From: Peribacillus simplex
GTDB lineage: Bacteria; Bacillota; Bacilli; Bacillales; DSM-1321
Reading direction: 5' to 3'
DNA length: 64,000 nt
Assembly (NCBI RefSeq): GCF_001542915.1
Contig: NZ_LNNH01000010.1
Location: 181,039-245,038, forward strand
Position numbers and translations under genes: made by a program. This document shows, one piece after another, positions 1 to 11,852 of the stretch. The first letter of the stretch is position 1, and each line of letters begins with the position of its first letter. The notes under the pieces are model-generated. The model saw only the letters and a program-made list of their open reading frames with translations. It had not been told where the DNA came from and made no database searches.

Positions 1-1044
1 TATTCGTACCTTCGTCAGATAGTGTATGAACGAAATCCCTAATTCATTTTTAATTTGCTTGCTTAAATACGTAGGGCTCACCTGTACAATGGCAGCCACT
101 TCTTTCAATGAAATCGAATGCTCGTCATAGTGTTGATCGATATAATTTTTAGCCAATAAAACCATCGGCGATAAACTTTTGGAGGTTTTTACCTCTGTAA
201 TTAACTCGGTATATTGCTTTGGAAAAGCTAGGAGATCATGAAACATGTTCTCGGCACAAACAATCCCCTTGCCCAAGAATTTTTCGGCATAGTCTTTTAT
301 TTCCCTGTTCTGTGTGAGCAACTGTTCCATATTGACGCCTGGGATAAGTACGACAATATTGCCTGAATGGTCTTCAAAAAGCTCAACGTTTGGATACGCA
401 TTCAAAATATGCTTGATGATATTCTTCAATGAAAAGTTTATTAAACTATCACTCCAATACCGCTCCGCTCCACCGTCATCAATTCCTCTGACTACCTTGA
501 AAACCGACATCCCTATATGGCCTTCAAGCTTCAGCTCCAGTAGCTGGCACTGTTCATGGACTTCTTCTTCGGTAAATGAACCTGAGCACCAGTTTTGCAG
601 GAATTTTTCTTTAAGCAGTGGTTTATTTCCCTCCAGTTGCTGCGCAAGCCGCTTACTTCTGCTGTTTTTTTCGAGATGTTCCGTAGCCCTTTTCACCGTT
701 TTGATTAGTTCATCCTTGTTAACAGGTTTTATTATATAGTCAAATGCACCCATCTTGATCGCCTGTTGTGCATAGCCAAAATCATCGTAGCCCGATATGA
801 CGATAAAAATGGCGTCTGGAAGGTTTTTTCGCAATTGCTCCATCAATTCCAATCCATTTAGAAACGGCATATTAATATCAATGAATAAAATATCGGGCTT
901 CAATTCGATGGCCATGTCCAATGCCATTTCACCATCTTCCGCTTCTCCTATTACGTGAACGGAGTAATCCTCCCAGTCAGCTGCGAACCTGAGTCCTTTC
1001 CTTATCGTTGTTTCATCTTCGGCAATTAATAACTCCCACATCAT
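1..1044 (-). CDS. YesN-type response regulator, AraC HTH (3' end outside window)
   Basis: Cytoplasmic response regulator that would be phosphorylated by the kinase encoded just downstream of its neighbour on the same strand and then bind DNA. The N-terminal receiver domain (about residues 4-120) shows the acidic pair E9-D10, the phospho-acceptor D56 in the segment FIDINMP and the conserved lysine in YIIKPVNK. A long middle linker follows, then the first part of an AraC-type helix-turn-helix (VAAIVQVSPTYLSKQIKNEL). The window edge cuts the gene after 348 codons, so the last recognition helix is not visible. Start ATG-ATG follows GGAGG. It lies 37 bases from the kinase stop, so kinase and regulator are probably one operon. 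Confidence 0.88.
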   Translation of the reverse strand, partial: MMWELLIAEDETTIRKGLRFAADWEDYSVHVIGEAEDGEMALDMAIELKPDILFIDINMPFLNGLELMEQLRKNLPDAIFIVISGYDDFGYAQQAIKMGAFDYIIKPVNKDELIKTVKRATEHLEKNSRSKRLAQQLEGNKPLLKEKFLQNWCSGSFTEEEVHEQCQLLELKLEGHIGMSVFKVVRGIDDGGAERYWSDSLINFSLKNIIKHILNAYPNVELFEDHSGNIVVLIPGVNMEQLLTQNREIKDYAEKFLGKGIVCAENMFHDLLAFPKQYTELITEVKTSKSLSPMVLLAKNYIDQHYDEHSISLKEVAAIVQVSPTYLSKQIKNELGISFIHYLTKVRI

Positions 1045-1081
1045 AAAACCTCCACGACAGCCCATAAATTTTGTAAGCGCT

Positions 1082-2875
1082 TTATTTATTGATTATAGGA
1101 AGTATCGCTATCACTGTTGTCCCCGTTCCATATTCACTGAATACTTGTAATCCATATTGCGATCCATATGACAACATGATTCTTTCATTTACATTAAATA
1201 AGCCATAACCTTTATGGTCACCACTCATATTCTTCAAAGCATGATTCAATTTTTTCAAGGGCTCCGCCTCGATTCCGACTCCTGTATCCCTAACGGCAAA
1301 TAAAAGCTGATCGTTCTTTTTACATATGCTGATCGAGATTTTTCCTTTTCCTCTTTTGTTCCTTATTCCGTGATAGATCGCATTCTCGACCAAAGGCTGT
1401 AAAATAAGCTTCAGCACTTGGTTATTTTTTACCGTTTCATCCACATCCAACTGATATTCTATTTTGGATTCATAGCGGGTCATCTGTATGGTAAGGTAAC
1501 TGACTATATGCTCGACCTCTTCTTCAACCGTTATGAATTCATTTCCCTTATTCAAGCCAATTCTGAATAAGGTTGTCAGTGCATTGACCATTTCTATGAT
1601 TTTTTCGGCTTTATACTCGCTTGCCATCCATTGGATGGTGTCTAACGTATTGTATAAGAAATGCGGCTTGATTTGCGCTTGCAATATTTTAAGCTCTGCT
1701 TCCCTTTTACTTTTTTGTTCCTTATAGACAAGATCGATGAGCTCCTCCACTTCCTGGATCATTTTATTATAGCTGTTGCCCAACTGACCAATTTCATCGT
1801 CATACTTCGAGTGAAAACGGAGGTCGAATCGTCTTTCCTCCACATTCCCCATTAATGTCTTGAGTTTTGTTAATGGCTTCGTTATCGTATTCGCAAAGAA
1901 TAAAGACACGATCAAACTGATGATTAAAGTGATGATGGCGATGATCAAAGTGAGTCCTTGAACTTTGGATACGACCTTGGTCGTTTCATTAATCGAAAAC
2001 ACCCCGACAATCTTCCAACCGATATCGGGAACCGTATTGTAAATGATTTGGAACTTGTCATGCTCAATCTCTTTTTCGATCGGCGGCATTTCATCGTTCG
2101 CCAGCCAGCTTGGATGGATGCGGTAAACCGTCGAGTTAACCGGTGAATAAACCACTTTGCTTTCTTTATCCATGATGAAAATGAAGCCGCTTTTACCAAG
2201 CTTGATCGATTCTATCACGCTTTTTATGAAATCGAATTTAAGGTCAATTAAAATGACGCCCTCAACTTCCTTGGTTGTCGGGTTTTCAATGGCTTTGACC
2301 AGTGATAGCACATTATTGACTTGATAATCCGAGGTGTTTGTAAGATTCCTGCCGATCGGCTTTGAAATCAACTGGATCTTTCCTGGTGTTTGTATCGCCT
2401 TTTTATACCAAGACTCCTTCGTAAGCGGATCTCTGGAAATCCTCGTCATCTCATTACTGATCAGCTGATCGTACCGATTCACTAGAATGATTCCTGCTAT
2501 TTCCTGATGCCTGTCTTTATAGATTTGGATTTTTTCCTTCGCCTTTTGCTCTATCTTTTCAGCTGGGTTTTTTTGTTCCAAAAATTGTCCAACGGATTCT
2601 TCGTTCGCTAAGTAATACATAATATTATCATTCTCTTGAATTAGCACTTTAATGTGGTTCCATACTTGGTCAATCATCTGATCTGTGTGCCTGTTCGCTT
2701 CCTTTTCAATGGATTTCTTATATATTTCCCCGCCAAAAAAACTCAGGGTCATGATACACAAGATGATGATGATAAAAAAATAGAAAAATAGTTTAAATCG
2801 GATACTGCTGTTATTGAAATGTGCTAGCAATTTGAGCGCAATAGTGAACTCTCCCTCTCCCTTTTCTTGGGTCAT
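1082..2875 (-). CDS. YesM/LytS-type sensor histidine kinase
   Basis: Membrane histidine kinase, presumed partner of the adjacent AraC-type regulator and probably sensing the sugar bound by the neighbouring YtfQ-like lipoprotein (inference). Visible order: N-terminal transmembrane helix (FKLFFYFFIIIILCIM), a Cache-like extracellular region of about 250 residues, a second membrane helix, a HAMP segment (ANTITKPLTKL), the His_kinase box QIKPHFLYNTL, and an HATPase domain with NAIYHGI and DTGVGI. The frame stays open back to 3088, but that would overlap the binding-protein gene and cross a hairpin, so I use the ATG at 2875. No start has a good ribosome site; the ATG at 2920, or a TTG near the first membrane helix, are alternatives. 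Confidence 0.85.
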   Translation of the reverse strand: MTQEKGEGEFTIALKLLAHFNNSSIRFKLFFYFFIIIILCIMTLSFFGGEIYKKSIEKEANRHTDQMIDQVWNHIKVLIQENDNIMYYLANEESVGQFLEQKNPAEKIEQKAKEKIQIYKDRHQEIAGIILVNRYDQLISNEMTRISRDPLTKESWYKKAIQTPGKIQLISKPIGRNLTNTSDYQVNNVLSLVKAIENPTTKEVEGVILIDLKFDFIKSVIESIKLGKSGFIFIMDKESKVVYSPVNSTVYRIHPSWLANDEMPPIEKEIEHDKFQIIYNTVPDIGWKIVGVFSINETTKVVSKVQGLTLIIAIITLIISLIVSLFFANTITKPLTKLKTLMGNVEERRFDLRFHSKYDDEIGQLGNSYNKMIQEVEELIDLVYKEQKSKREAELKILQAQIKPHFLYNTLDTIQWMASEYKAEKIIEMVNALTTLFRIGLNKGNEFITVEEEVEHIVSYLTIQMTRYESKIEYQLDVDETVKNNQVLKLILQPLVENAIYHGIRNKRGKGKISISICKKNDQLLFAVRDTGVGIEAEPLKKLNHALKNMSGDHKGYGLFNVNERIMLSYGSQYGLQVFSEYGTGTTVIAILPIINK

Positions 2876-2959
2876 GGTTATATTATTACCAATGTGTTGC
2901 TCATTTTCAATAAAATTCATAATAATCAAAAAATAAATTTCCAACGGTTGATACCATAG

Positions 2960-2995
2960 AAAAATCGAAATTGTTAAGAAACAATTCCGATTTTT
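2960..2995 (-). terminator. hairpin between binding-protein and kinase genes
   Basis: AAAAATCG/CGATTTTT plus AATTGTT/AACAATT arms around a 4-base loop with one internal mismatch. On the minus strand it ends in a T run directly after the ytfQ-like stop. It would end or reduce transcription before the kinase gene, giving the binding protein in excess. Confidence 0.6.
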
Positions 2996-3005
2996 CCGCT
3001 TACTA

Positions 3006-4010
3006 TTAGTATTGTCGTGATGATAAAGCTTCCTCTGCCGCTTCTTTCCCAACAAACACATCTTCATCCGTTTTGATCCATCTTTCAATTTCTTTTCCAG
3101 CTTTTAAATCTTTAGCTGCTTGAGCAAGCTGAGGTCCCAATAATGGATTACATTCGACTATAATATTTGACTTACCTGCGATGACCGCTTCGAAAATATC
3201 TTTAATGCCATCCACCGATACCACTTTGATATCCTTACCTGGCTTCAATCCATATTCTTCGATCGCTTGTATCGCCCCTAATGCCATATCATCATTATGA
3301 GCGTAAACCGCATCGATATTATCGCCATCCGATTTCAAAAATGCTTCCATTACTTCCTTGCCTTTCGTACGTGTAAAATCACCTGTTTGTGATTTAATGA
3401 TTTTATAATTGGCATTCGCTTTGATTTCCTTGGCGAATCCAGCCATGCGATCATTGGCCGCACTAGCTCCGACCGTTCCCTGGAGCTCTACAATATTCAC
3501 CTTCGAATCCTTGCCCATCAAATTGATCAACTCTTTGGCAGCGTTTTCACCTTCTGTAATGAAATCGGAACCGATAAAGCTTGTATAAAGTGATTCATCC
3601 TTAACTTTAATTCCACGATCTAACAAGATGACTGGGATACCAGCATTTTTAGCTTCCTTCAGAACCGTTTCCCAGCCGGACTCAACAACGGGAGCCAATG
3701 CAATCAAATCCACTTTTTGAGCAATAAAGCTTCTAAGGGCTTTGATTTGATTTTCTTGTTTTTGCTGAGCATCCGAGAACTTCAATTCAAATTGGGGGTC
3801 ATTGCCCAACGTTTTTTTTATGGAGTCGGTTTCCGCTGTTCGCCAGCCGCTTTCAGCACCAATTTGCGAGAAACCTACAACGATTTTATCCCCCTTGCCT
3901 TTCGAAGTGCCACCGCTTGAGCCGGATGATTCGCTATTGCACCCTGCCAACAAAAAGATTGCCAACATTGAAGCAATTAACAGCATCCAACCCTTCTTTG
4001 CTTTCCCCAT
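3006..4010 (-). CDS. ytfQ: YtfQ-like galactofuranose ABC substrate-binding lipoprotein
   Basis: Extracellular lipoprotein that binds a sugar (galactofuranose in E. coli YtfQ) for an ABC importer. It has a signal peptide with lipobox LLAGC (C24), followed by a Ser/Gly linker and a Peripla_BP_4 fold. Stretches such as GFSQIGAESGWRTAET, QQKQENQIKALRSF, ELQGTVGAS, GDFTRTKGKEVME and YAHNDDMALGAIQA match what I know of E. coli YtfQ almost word for word. Start ATG at 4010 follows AAGGGGGGAAAAGAA; an upstream ATG at 4040 lacks a site. No ABC ATPase or permease gene follows in the window; the partner genes may lie beyond base 1 or elsewhere. Its promoter region carries paired TATTTATAAT repeats. Confidence 0.88.
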   Translation of the reverse strand: MGKAKKGWMLLIASMLAIFLLAGCNSESSGSSGGTSKGKGDKIVVGFSQIGAESGWRTAETDSIKKTLGNDPQFELKFSDAQQKQENQIKALRSFIAQKVDLIALAPVVESGWETVLKEAKNAGIPVILLDRGIKVKDESLYTSFIGSDFITEGENAAKELINLMGKDSKVNIVELQGTVGASAANDRMAGFAKEIKANANYKIIKSQTGDFTRTKGKEVMEAFLKSDGDNIDAVYAHNDDMALGAIQAIEEYGLKPGKDIKVVSVDGIKDIFEAVIAGKSNIIVECNPLLGPQLAQAAKDLKAGKEIERWIKTDEDVFVGKEAAEEALSSRQY

Positions 4011-4064
4011 TTCTTTTCCCCCCTTAAAGTTATTCCACATTAGATTACAGCTTAAAAAGAAGAA

Positions 4065-4100
4065 AGTATTTATAATAAAACAGGATTATTTATAATTTTT
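4065..4100. promoter_or_regulatory. paired TATTTATAAT direct repeat, proximal copy
   Basis: Two identical TATTTATAAT boxes at 4067-4076 and 4087-4096, exactly 20 bases apart, 55-90 bases upstream of the ytfQ-like start. Two helical turns between half-sites is usual for AraC-family regulators, so this is a candidate site for the response regulator at 1-1044. The link is inference. Confidence 0.5.
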
Positions 4101-4339
4101 AGTTTTTTTGACATGTATTCATATGTGATCAAGAATGTCAGGATAACCAGAACCCATCAAACGAGGGCAAAAAGTAATGGAGTTATCTTTCTTCCAGATT
4201 TGCTTTATCCCTTAACGATCTTTATGATTTCATTACATGTTGTGCACATGATCAAAGTAGGTCCATTTAACTGTTTGATTGTCGACAGCTGTTGATGCTC
4301 ACATTTTTTTATGGTGATCCCCCCATTCTTTAAAATTGG

Positions 4340-4383
4340 AGTCAACTGGTTTAACGCCATCCGGAGTCCGGTTACAGTTGACT
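4340..4383. repeat. 9-bp inverted repeat with 26-base loop
   Basis: AGTCAACTG (4340-4348) is a perfect inverted match to CAGTTGACT (4375-4383); the loop contains CCGGAGTCCGG. There is no T run, so it is not an ordinary terminator. Function unknown. Confidence 0.4.
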
Positions 4384-4412
4384 ACCATAAGATTACAAAA
4401 TAGGCCCGGAAT

Positions 4413-4447
4413 AGTATTTACAATAAAACGCCATTATTTATGAATTT
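4413..4447. promoter_or_regulatory. paired TATTTAYAAT direct repeat, distal copy
   Basis: Second copy of the 36-base element at 4065-4100 (29 of 36 bases the same by my count). Boxes TATTTACAAT (4415-4424) and TATTTATGAA (4435-4444) keep the 20-base spacing. It lies about 400 bases upstream of the ytfQ-like gene. The rest of 4100-4550 shows no convincing gene. Confidence 0.45.
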
Positions 4448-4553
4448 CCATGCTTGATCTAGAATTGGACCATCACCATTCTGGCTTTATTCTGCAACTG
4501 TTCGTCTTGGCTGGACTCACATGATGTGATCCTGCCAAACTTGATATATTGAT

Positions 4554-4594
4554 AAAAAAACTCGCCTTTCCAAGTAGGAAAAGCGAGTTTTTTT
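4554..4594 (-). terminator. terminator of the FtsH-domain gene
   Basis: CTCGC...GCGAG stem extended by a 7-A/7-T pairing, overlapping the stop codon of the minus-strand gene. Confidence 0.8.
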
Positions 4595-5048
4595 AATATC
4601 GTGGACGGTTCCATCTTTTTATCACCCGTAACATGAGGACAATGACGAAAACCATGATCAAAAGGAGTATGAACGGCAATGTCGTTGTAAGAACGGTGAC
4701 CCACCCGCTTACATCAGTATCTGGCGGTATCACGACAATTTGTTCTATATTATGTTCGTCCGCAGCTCGATTGATCGTATTCAGCGCGAACTCACTGTTC
4801 GGGACAATTACGTTAAAAGATTGATCCTTTCCATCAGCTTTCAGGCGGCCGCTTATTTCATATACACTTTTTTTCGGCTCCAATTTCAAGGATGTCACCT
4901 TTCCAGCCTCTAATGTTGAATAAAATTCAGCATCGGTCAATGTCTCTTTCTTCTCGCCATGCTCGTAATGGGTGAAACCAAAACCAGCAGCCAACAACAC
5001 GGCCAAAATAATTACATAAAAAAACTTAGTGCGGAAAATTGCCTTCAT
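4593..5048 (-). CDS. stand-alone FtsH extracellular-domain protein
   Basis: A 151-residue membrane protein corresponding only to the N-terminal part of FtsH: transmembrane helix 1 (about 8-26), the extracellular FtsH_ext domain (SLKLEPKKSVYEISGRLK, VPNSEFALNTI) and transmembrane helix 2 (about 119-141, after SGWVTVLTTTLPF, which closely matches the FtsH segment). It ends with a short basic tail (RVIKRWNRPRY), without an AAA ATPase or HExxH protease domain. The start is supported by GGGAGAAGG, and a strong terminator overlaps the stop, so it is not a truncation by the next gene. Single-gene transcription unit. It might join or modulate FtsH hexamers; that role is inference. Confidence 0.75.
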   Translation of the reverse strand: MKAIFRTKFFYVIILAVLLAAGFGFTHYEHGEKKETLTDAEFYSTLEAGKVTSLKLEPKKSVYEISGRLKADGKDQSFNVIVPNSEFALNTINRAADEHNIEQIVVIPPDTDVSGWVTVLTTTLPFILLLIMVFVIVLMLRVIKRWNRPRY

Positions 5049-5384
5049 CTAATACCTTCTCCCATGTTAAAACAAACTAAAGGTAATAGTATCATATATA
5101 GTTAATTATTAACAATTAAACCAATAGGAGAAGATCGGGACAGCCCGTAGTCAAAACTGAGGGTAACATGCGTAATGCCATTTCATCCCCTCTACAAGGG
5201 AATGGAGATAGAAGTTCGATTGCCTATAGTTTTCATATTTTATACATCGATCGTTTCATTACACTCAGCTTAAACATTTAGAAAGGACCATTTAACCCAC
5301 AGTTTTTGAGGTTTATACTTTCGTAGGCCAGCACGAACTGGGCAGCTTTCTTTAGGGTATTGGTTTATGAGGGTAATGGAGCTT
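5049..5384. other. intergenic stretch without a recognisable gene
   Basis: I see no frame with a ribosome site or family resemblance here; the region separates the FtsH-domain gene from the terminator of the VOC gene. Confidence 0.4.
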
Positions 5385-5429
5385 AAAAAAGATGCCATCT
5401 GCAAAATACAGACAGCATCACCTTTTTCA
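5385..5429 (-). terminator. terminator of the VOC gene
   Basis: GATGC-TCTG/CAGA-GCATC stem with single mismatches, flanked by A6 on the left and T5 on the right, 50 bases downstream of the VOC stop. Confidence 0.55.
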
Positions 5430-5477
5430 TGTCTTATATAAGGCGTACATGTTAAGTGAAGGGGTGTTCGTTTTGGC

Positions 5478-5894
5478 TTATTCTTGCCTGAACCCACTTT
5501 CATCCATGTAGAATACTTCCCAAAGATGTCCGTCCAAATCCCTGAAGCTCCAACCGTACATGAATCCATGGTCGATGGCTTCATTATAGGGCTGTGCGCC
5601 GGCATTCAATGCCCTATTGACGACTTCGTCGACTTCTTGCTTACTATTTACCGATAGGGCGACAATCGCTTCCGCACTCGTTTCCGAATTCGGGATTTCC
5701 ATCTTCGTAAACGTCTTGAAATAATCCTCAACCAATAGCATGACGTAAATCGATTCACTGATAACCATGCACGTTGCGTTTTCATTGGTCATTTGCTCGT
5801 TAAAGGCAAAGCCCACTTTAGTGAAGAATTGTATCGAAGCATCCAAATCTTTAACAGGCAGGTTAACGAATATCTTTTCTGCTTGAACTCTCAT
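5478..5894 (-). CDS. VOC (glyoxalase/dioxygenase-fold) family protein
   Basis: Small cytoplasmic protein of 138 residues with the vicinal-oxygen-chelate fold. The opening IFVNLPVKDLDASIQFFTKVGF, the middle ISESIYVMLLVED and the closing SFRDLDGHLWEVFYMD are typical of the COG3607 group of predicted lactoylglutathione-lyase relatives. The final glutamate of WEVFYMD is a usual metal ligand of the fold. The substrate cannot be inferred. The ATG at 5894 follows GAGGGTGA at good spacing; the ATG 36 bases upstream has no site. Single gene with its own terminator. Confidence 0.8.
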   Translation of the reverse strand: MRVQAEKIFVNLPVKDLDASIQFFTKVGFAFNEQMTNENATCMVISESIYVMLLVEDYFKTFTKMEIPNSETSAEAIVALSVNSKQEVDEVVNRALNAGAQPYNEAIDHGFMYGWSFRDLDGHLWEVFYMDESGFRQE

Positions 5895-6112
5895 CCTATT
5901 CACCCTCGCTTGATTTATTTGTTCACTCACCTATTATTCGCTGTTTTTTTCGAATATCCTGCTGGCAGCAATGATAGCGGTCCAAGTCAAAATATGAACC
6001 AGTTCATTACCCATCTTAAATCTTTAATATGCTATAGACATTGAGCGAATTCAGCGTGCGTATTCCTGAAAGGTCTATCTTGCTGGGTGGATAAATAAAG
6101 TTCATGATCATA

Positions 6113-6174
6113 AAAACATCCTTTGCAATAATCGCTGCAAAGGATGTTTTGCGGGTTTACACTTTAGTAAACCC
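6113..6174 (-). terminator. two consecutive hairpins after the EIIA gene
   Basis: GGGTTTAC/GTAAACCC (6153-6174) comes first on the minus strand. It is followed by a perfect 15-bp stem AAAACATCCTTTGCA (6113-6127 with 6136-6150) ending in T residues. Together they terminate the EIIA transcript. Confidence 0.8.
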
Positions 6175-6182
6175 TTAATTTT

Positions 6183-6674
6183 TTACTTTAAATAAACTTT
6201 CATAATCTCCGTTTCGTTCATGATCGCTTCGGTGCTAGCTGTTTTTTCCACTTTTTCAACGAGCTCACCATTCGTGATGACGATAGGAGTGATAATGCTT
6301 GGTGCATTCGATTTAAGAAATTCGATATCGAATGTAACGAGCTTGTCCCCGGCTTTTACACGCTGCCCTTCTGCGACATGGACTTCGAATCCTTCACCTT
6401 TAAGGTTCACCGTTTCTAGCCCGATATGCATCAGCAATTCAATCCCATTTTTTGTCTTAAGTCCTATTGCATGCTTCGTATGAAAAACCTGGACCACTTC
6501 TGCATCTATCGGAGCCACGACAAGGCCCTCCTCAGGAAGGATCGCGATCCCATCTCCCATCAGCTTCCCGGAGAACACCGGATCAGGAACATCCTCCATC
6601 TTTATGACTTGTCCGTTTATCGGTGCAAGCAATTGCTCCACACTATCTTTTTTTCCGAATAATTTCTTGAACAT
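6183..6674 (-). CDS. PTS glucose-type EIIA protein
   Basis: Cytoplasmic phosphocarrier of 163 residues, the stand-alone EIIA-Glc (Crr) form. It takes phosphate from HPr and passes it to an EIIB domain. The active-site pair H68 (FHTKHAIG) and H83 (LLMHIGLETV) has the same 15-residue spacing as E. coli Crr; H83 would carry the phosphate. The N-terminal MFKKLFGKKD is the amphipathic segment seen in this family. Start ATG at 6674 follows GGAAGGGG. It is monocistronic with strong terminators and stands 1.6 kb from the beta-glucoside operon, whose transporter has its own EIIA, so it probably serves other IIBC permeases. Confidence 0.9.
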   Translation of the reverse strand: MFKKLFGKKDSVEQLLAPINGQVIKMEDVPDPVFSGKLMGDGIAILPEEGLVVAPIDAEVVQVFHTKHAIGLKTKNGIELLMHIGLETVNLKGEGFEVHVAEGQRVKAGDKLVTFDIEFLKSNAPSIITPIVITNGELVEKVEKTASTEAIMNETEIMKVYLK

Positions 6675-6737
6675 AATAGACCCCTTCCTCTTTCCAGTCG
6701 AATTTATCAAGACAAAAAGTCTTCATCTCTTGCCCTA

Positions 6738-7349
6738 TTAATAAACCTTTGTTTCCTTATCTATTTTTTCCACCTTCATGAAATCGAACGCTGCTTCATA
6801 CCCAATTCCTTGCGGGCTACAGGCATAAAGGCCGACTTTCATCTTACTTGCCTCTTCAACGAGATGGGTCATCCTGATTTGGCTCCACGAAGTGCCATCC
6901 AATGAATAATCCACATAAAAGTCGTTGTCCTTTCTCGTGATTCGATAAAATAGCGGAGCCCCGTCTTCTGAAATGTCCTGGCTGGACCAATCAGAATACC
7001 CTTGATTTGTTGCAACCACACCTAATTTACTTTGGCCATCAGGGATATATTCAACCGACGTCTTTAGCCATGTCTCGCTTGAGAAGCGCACCATCAAGCC
7101 CGCTTGGTCATATCTATTGACTGGATTGGATTTCACTTTCGTCGTTAAACGAAAATCCCCGTTTACCTCAAGGTATAAAAAATGCCCATTATCCGCTTGA
7201 AAGCCATAATGAGTTTTTTGCCAAAAATCGGTTTGATTATCCGTTTTAATGACTAAAACCGAATCCTCCGCATTAATACTCCATGCTTTCGGCTCGGAGT
7301 GCCAAGTTAATTTCGTTCCGAATCCAGAAGCATGGTTAAACTCCTCCAT
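6738..7349 (-). CDS. DUF1349 concanavalin-like protein
   Basis: About 203 residues of the DUF1349 family (concanavalin A-like beta sandwich, YesU type). Typical segments are WSINAEDSVLVIKT, DFWQKTHYGF, RYDQAGLMVRFSSETWLKTSVEY, YRITRKDNDFYVDYSLDG and VGLYACSPQG. There is no signal peptide, so it is probably cytoplasmic; carbohydrate binding is likely from the fold but not shown. The frame is open to 7400. I chose the ATG at 7349 (MEEFNHASGFG) because it fits the family start, although the best ribosome-like sequence (AAAGGTGG) lies about 20 bases upstream, so the start is uncertain. Gap to the EIIA gene: 63 bases. Confidence 0.75.
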   Translation of the reverse strand: MEEFNHASGFGTKLTWHSEPKAWSINAEDSVLVIKTDNQTDFWQKTHYGFQADNGHFLYLEVNGDFRLTTKVKSNPVNRYDQAGLMVRFSSETWLKTSVEYIPDGQSKLGVVATNQGYSDWSSQDISEDGAPLFYRITRKDNDFYVDYSLDGTSWSQIRMTHLVEEASKMKVGLYACSPQGIGYEAAFDFMKVEKIDKETKVY

Positions 7350-7615
7350 TAATATAGCCGTTATGATCGTTGCCACCTTTCTAACAATTGATGCATGCAC
7401 GCAGGACTTTCGCCAACAAAATCATTAATATTTTGTTAATTCCGATAATACAAGCTTATCATAAGTCGACCACGTTTGAGAATTATCAGGTTCCGGAGCG
7501 CAGGGCAAGCAGAAGGCGATCAAATTCTACACACATTCCGGCACAAGAAAAAGCGATACTTCATAAGGAAAAACCGCCCCTTTTTTAACCGATTCGAAAA
7601 TGGCGCTGAACGTAC

Positions 7616-7999
7616 TTATTTCTTTTTCGCTTTGGCTTCGGCTTTTTTAATATTCTCCTTCACCCTGAATGTAACGATCTCACTTATTACATCATAAGGA
7701 ATCGGCTTGTTGAGCGGAAACTGAACGGCCCCTTTCGACCGTTTATAGTCCGATAAAGCATCTTCAAAGGCCAAGATCCCGCTCGGTGTCGGATAAAATC
7801 CGATATGGTTTTTATAAGCCGCGAAATGGACCAGGTTGCCATGTATGGCAAACGTGGGCATTTGATAACTAATCTTTTCACTAGCTTCCGGTGCCGCAGC
7901 TTTTATCACGTTCCTTACCGTTTTCAAAATCTCCTGTACCTCTTCGGGAAATTGCAAGATATATTCATCAATTGTATGAAAAGTTTTGGCTCCTACCAT
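7616..7999 (-). CDS. DUF1801 (YdhG/YdeI-like) protein
   Basis: A 127-residue cytoplasmic protein of the DUF1801 fold, often annotated as an iron-chaperone-like or YdhG-like protein. Family features: TIDEYILQFPEEVQEILKTVRNVI, KISYQMPTFAIHGNLVHFAAYKNHIGFYPTPSG, and GAVQFPLNKPIPYDVISEIV. The C-terminus is lysine/alanine-rich (KKAEAKAKKK). The start is supported by AAAGGAGAAATC. A metal role is only a family-level suggestion. It stands alone, with a decayed repeat upstream. Confidence 0.8.
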   Translation of the reverse strand: MVGAKTFHTIDEYILQFPEEVQEILKTVRNVIKAAAPEASEKISYQMPTFAIHGNLVHFAAYKNHIGFYPTPSGILAFEDALSDYKRSKGAVQFPLNKPIPYDVISEIVTFRVKENIKKAEAKAKKK

Positions 8000-8090
8000 G
8001 ATTTCTCCTTTCGTCGTTCAATTTGTCGTTATTCTATATTATAGCAATTTTTAGGATTCTTTATTTCTGTTTCTCAAGTAGTGTGTTGTG

Positions 8091-8168
8091 GTTGATTTCC
8101 CTCAATGCCGCTTTTTCGAGAGGGCGGGCACTCCTGACGCCGAAGTCTCGCAATCTGCTCCAATCAAC
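8091..8168. repeat. decayed Bacillus-type intergenic repeat
   Basis: A 78-base block bounded by GTTGATT...AATCAAC, with inner GAGAGGGCGGGC and GTCTCGC pieces. It resembles the GC-rich repeat (GTTGATTGGAGC...GAAATCAAC) scattered in many Bacillus genomes, but shortened and mutated. Recognised from memory of the family. Confidence 0.4.
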
Positions 8169-8217
8169 ATTTAGTAGCTTCGCCTTAAATAAGAAATCTT
8201 TACGAAAAGGGACTAAT

Positions 8218-8264
8218 AAACAAAGGAGTCCGCTACAAGTGGCTTATAGCGGACTCCTTTGTTT
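8218..8264 (-). terminator. terminator of the bgl operon
   Basis: Perfect 18-bp stem (AAACAAAGGAGTCCGCTA and its complement) around an 11-base loop, immediately after the glucosidase stop. Confidence 0.9.
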
Positions 8265-8273
8265 ATAGGAAGA

Positions 8274-9758
<1,485 letters not shown>

Positions 9759-9805
9759 TTATTTTTTATTATGGAGGGCTAAGACCCTTGCCCTCCAAGT
9801 CTGCT

Positions 9806-11805
<2,000 letters not shown>

Positions 11806-11807
<2 letters not shown>

Positions 11808-11835
11808 TAATGCCTGATCTAGTCAGTAGCAATCC
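11806..11835 (-). promoter_or_regulatory. RAT antiterminator before bglP
   Basis: On the minus strand this 30-base element reads GGATTGCTACTG, then a spacer, then CAGGCATTACC. That fits the LicT/BglG ribonucleic-antiterminator consensus. Confidence 0.85.
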
Positions 11836-11852
11836 TCAAGTGAAGATAACGG

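Noticed and set aside
314-739. 141-codon plus-strand frame
   Set aside because: It is antisense to the response regulator and has no family resemblance.
2876-3088. N-terminal extension of the sensor kinase
   Set aside because: It would cross a terminator hairpin and overlap the binding-protein gene, and no ribosome site supports it.
4113-4295. 60-codon frame on the plus strand
   Set aside because: No ribosome site, no family resemblance, and it lies in the regulatory region of the ytfQ-like gene.
5270-5605. 111-codon frame on the minus strand
   Set aside because: It overlaps the VOC gene in another frame and runs through that gene's terminator.
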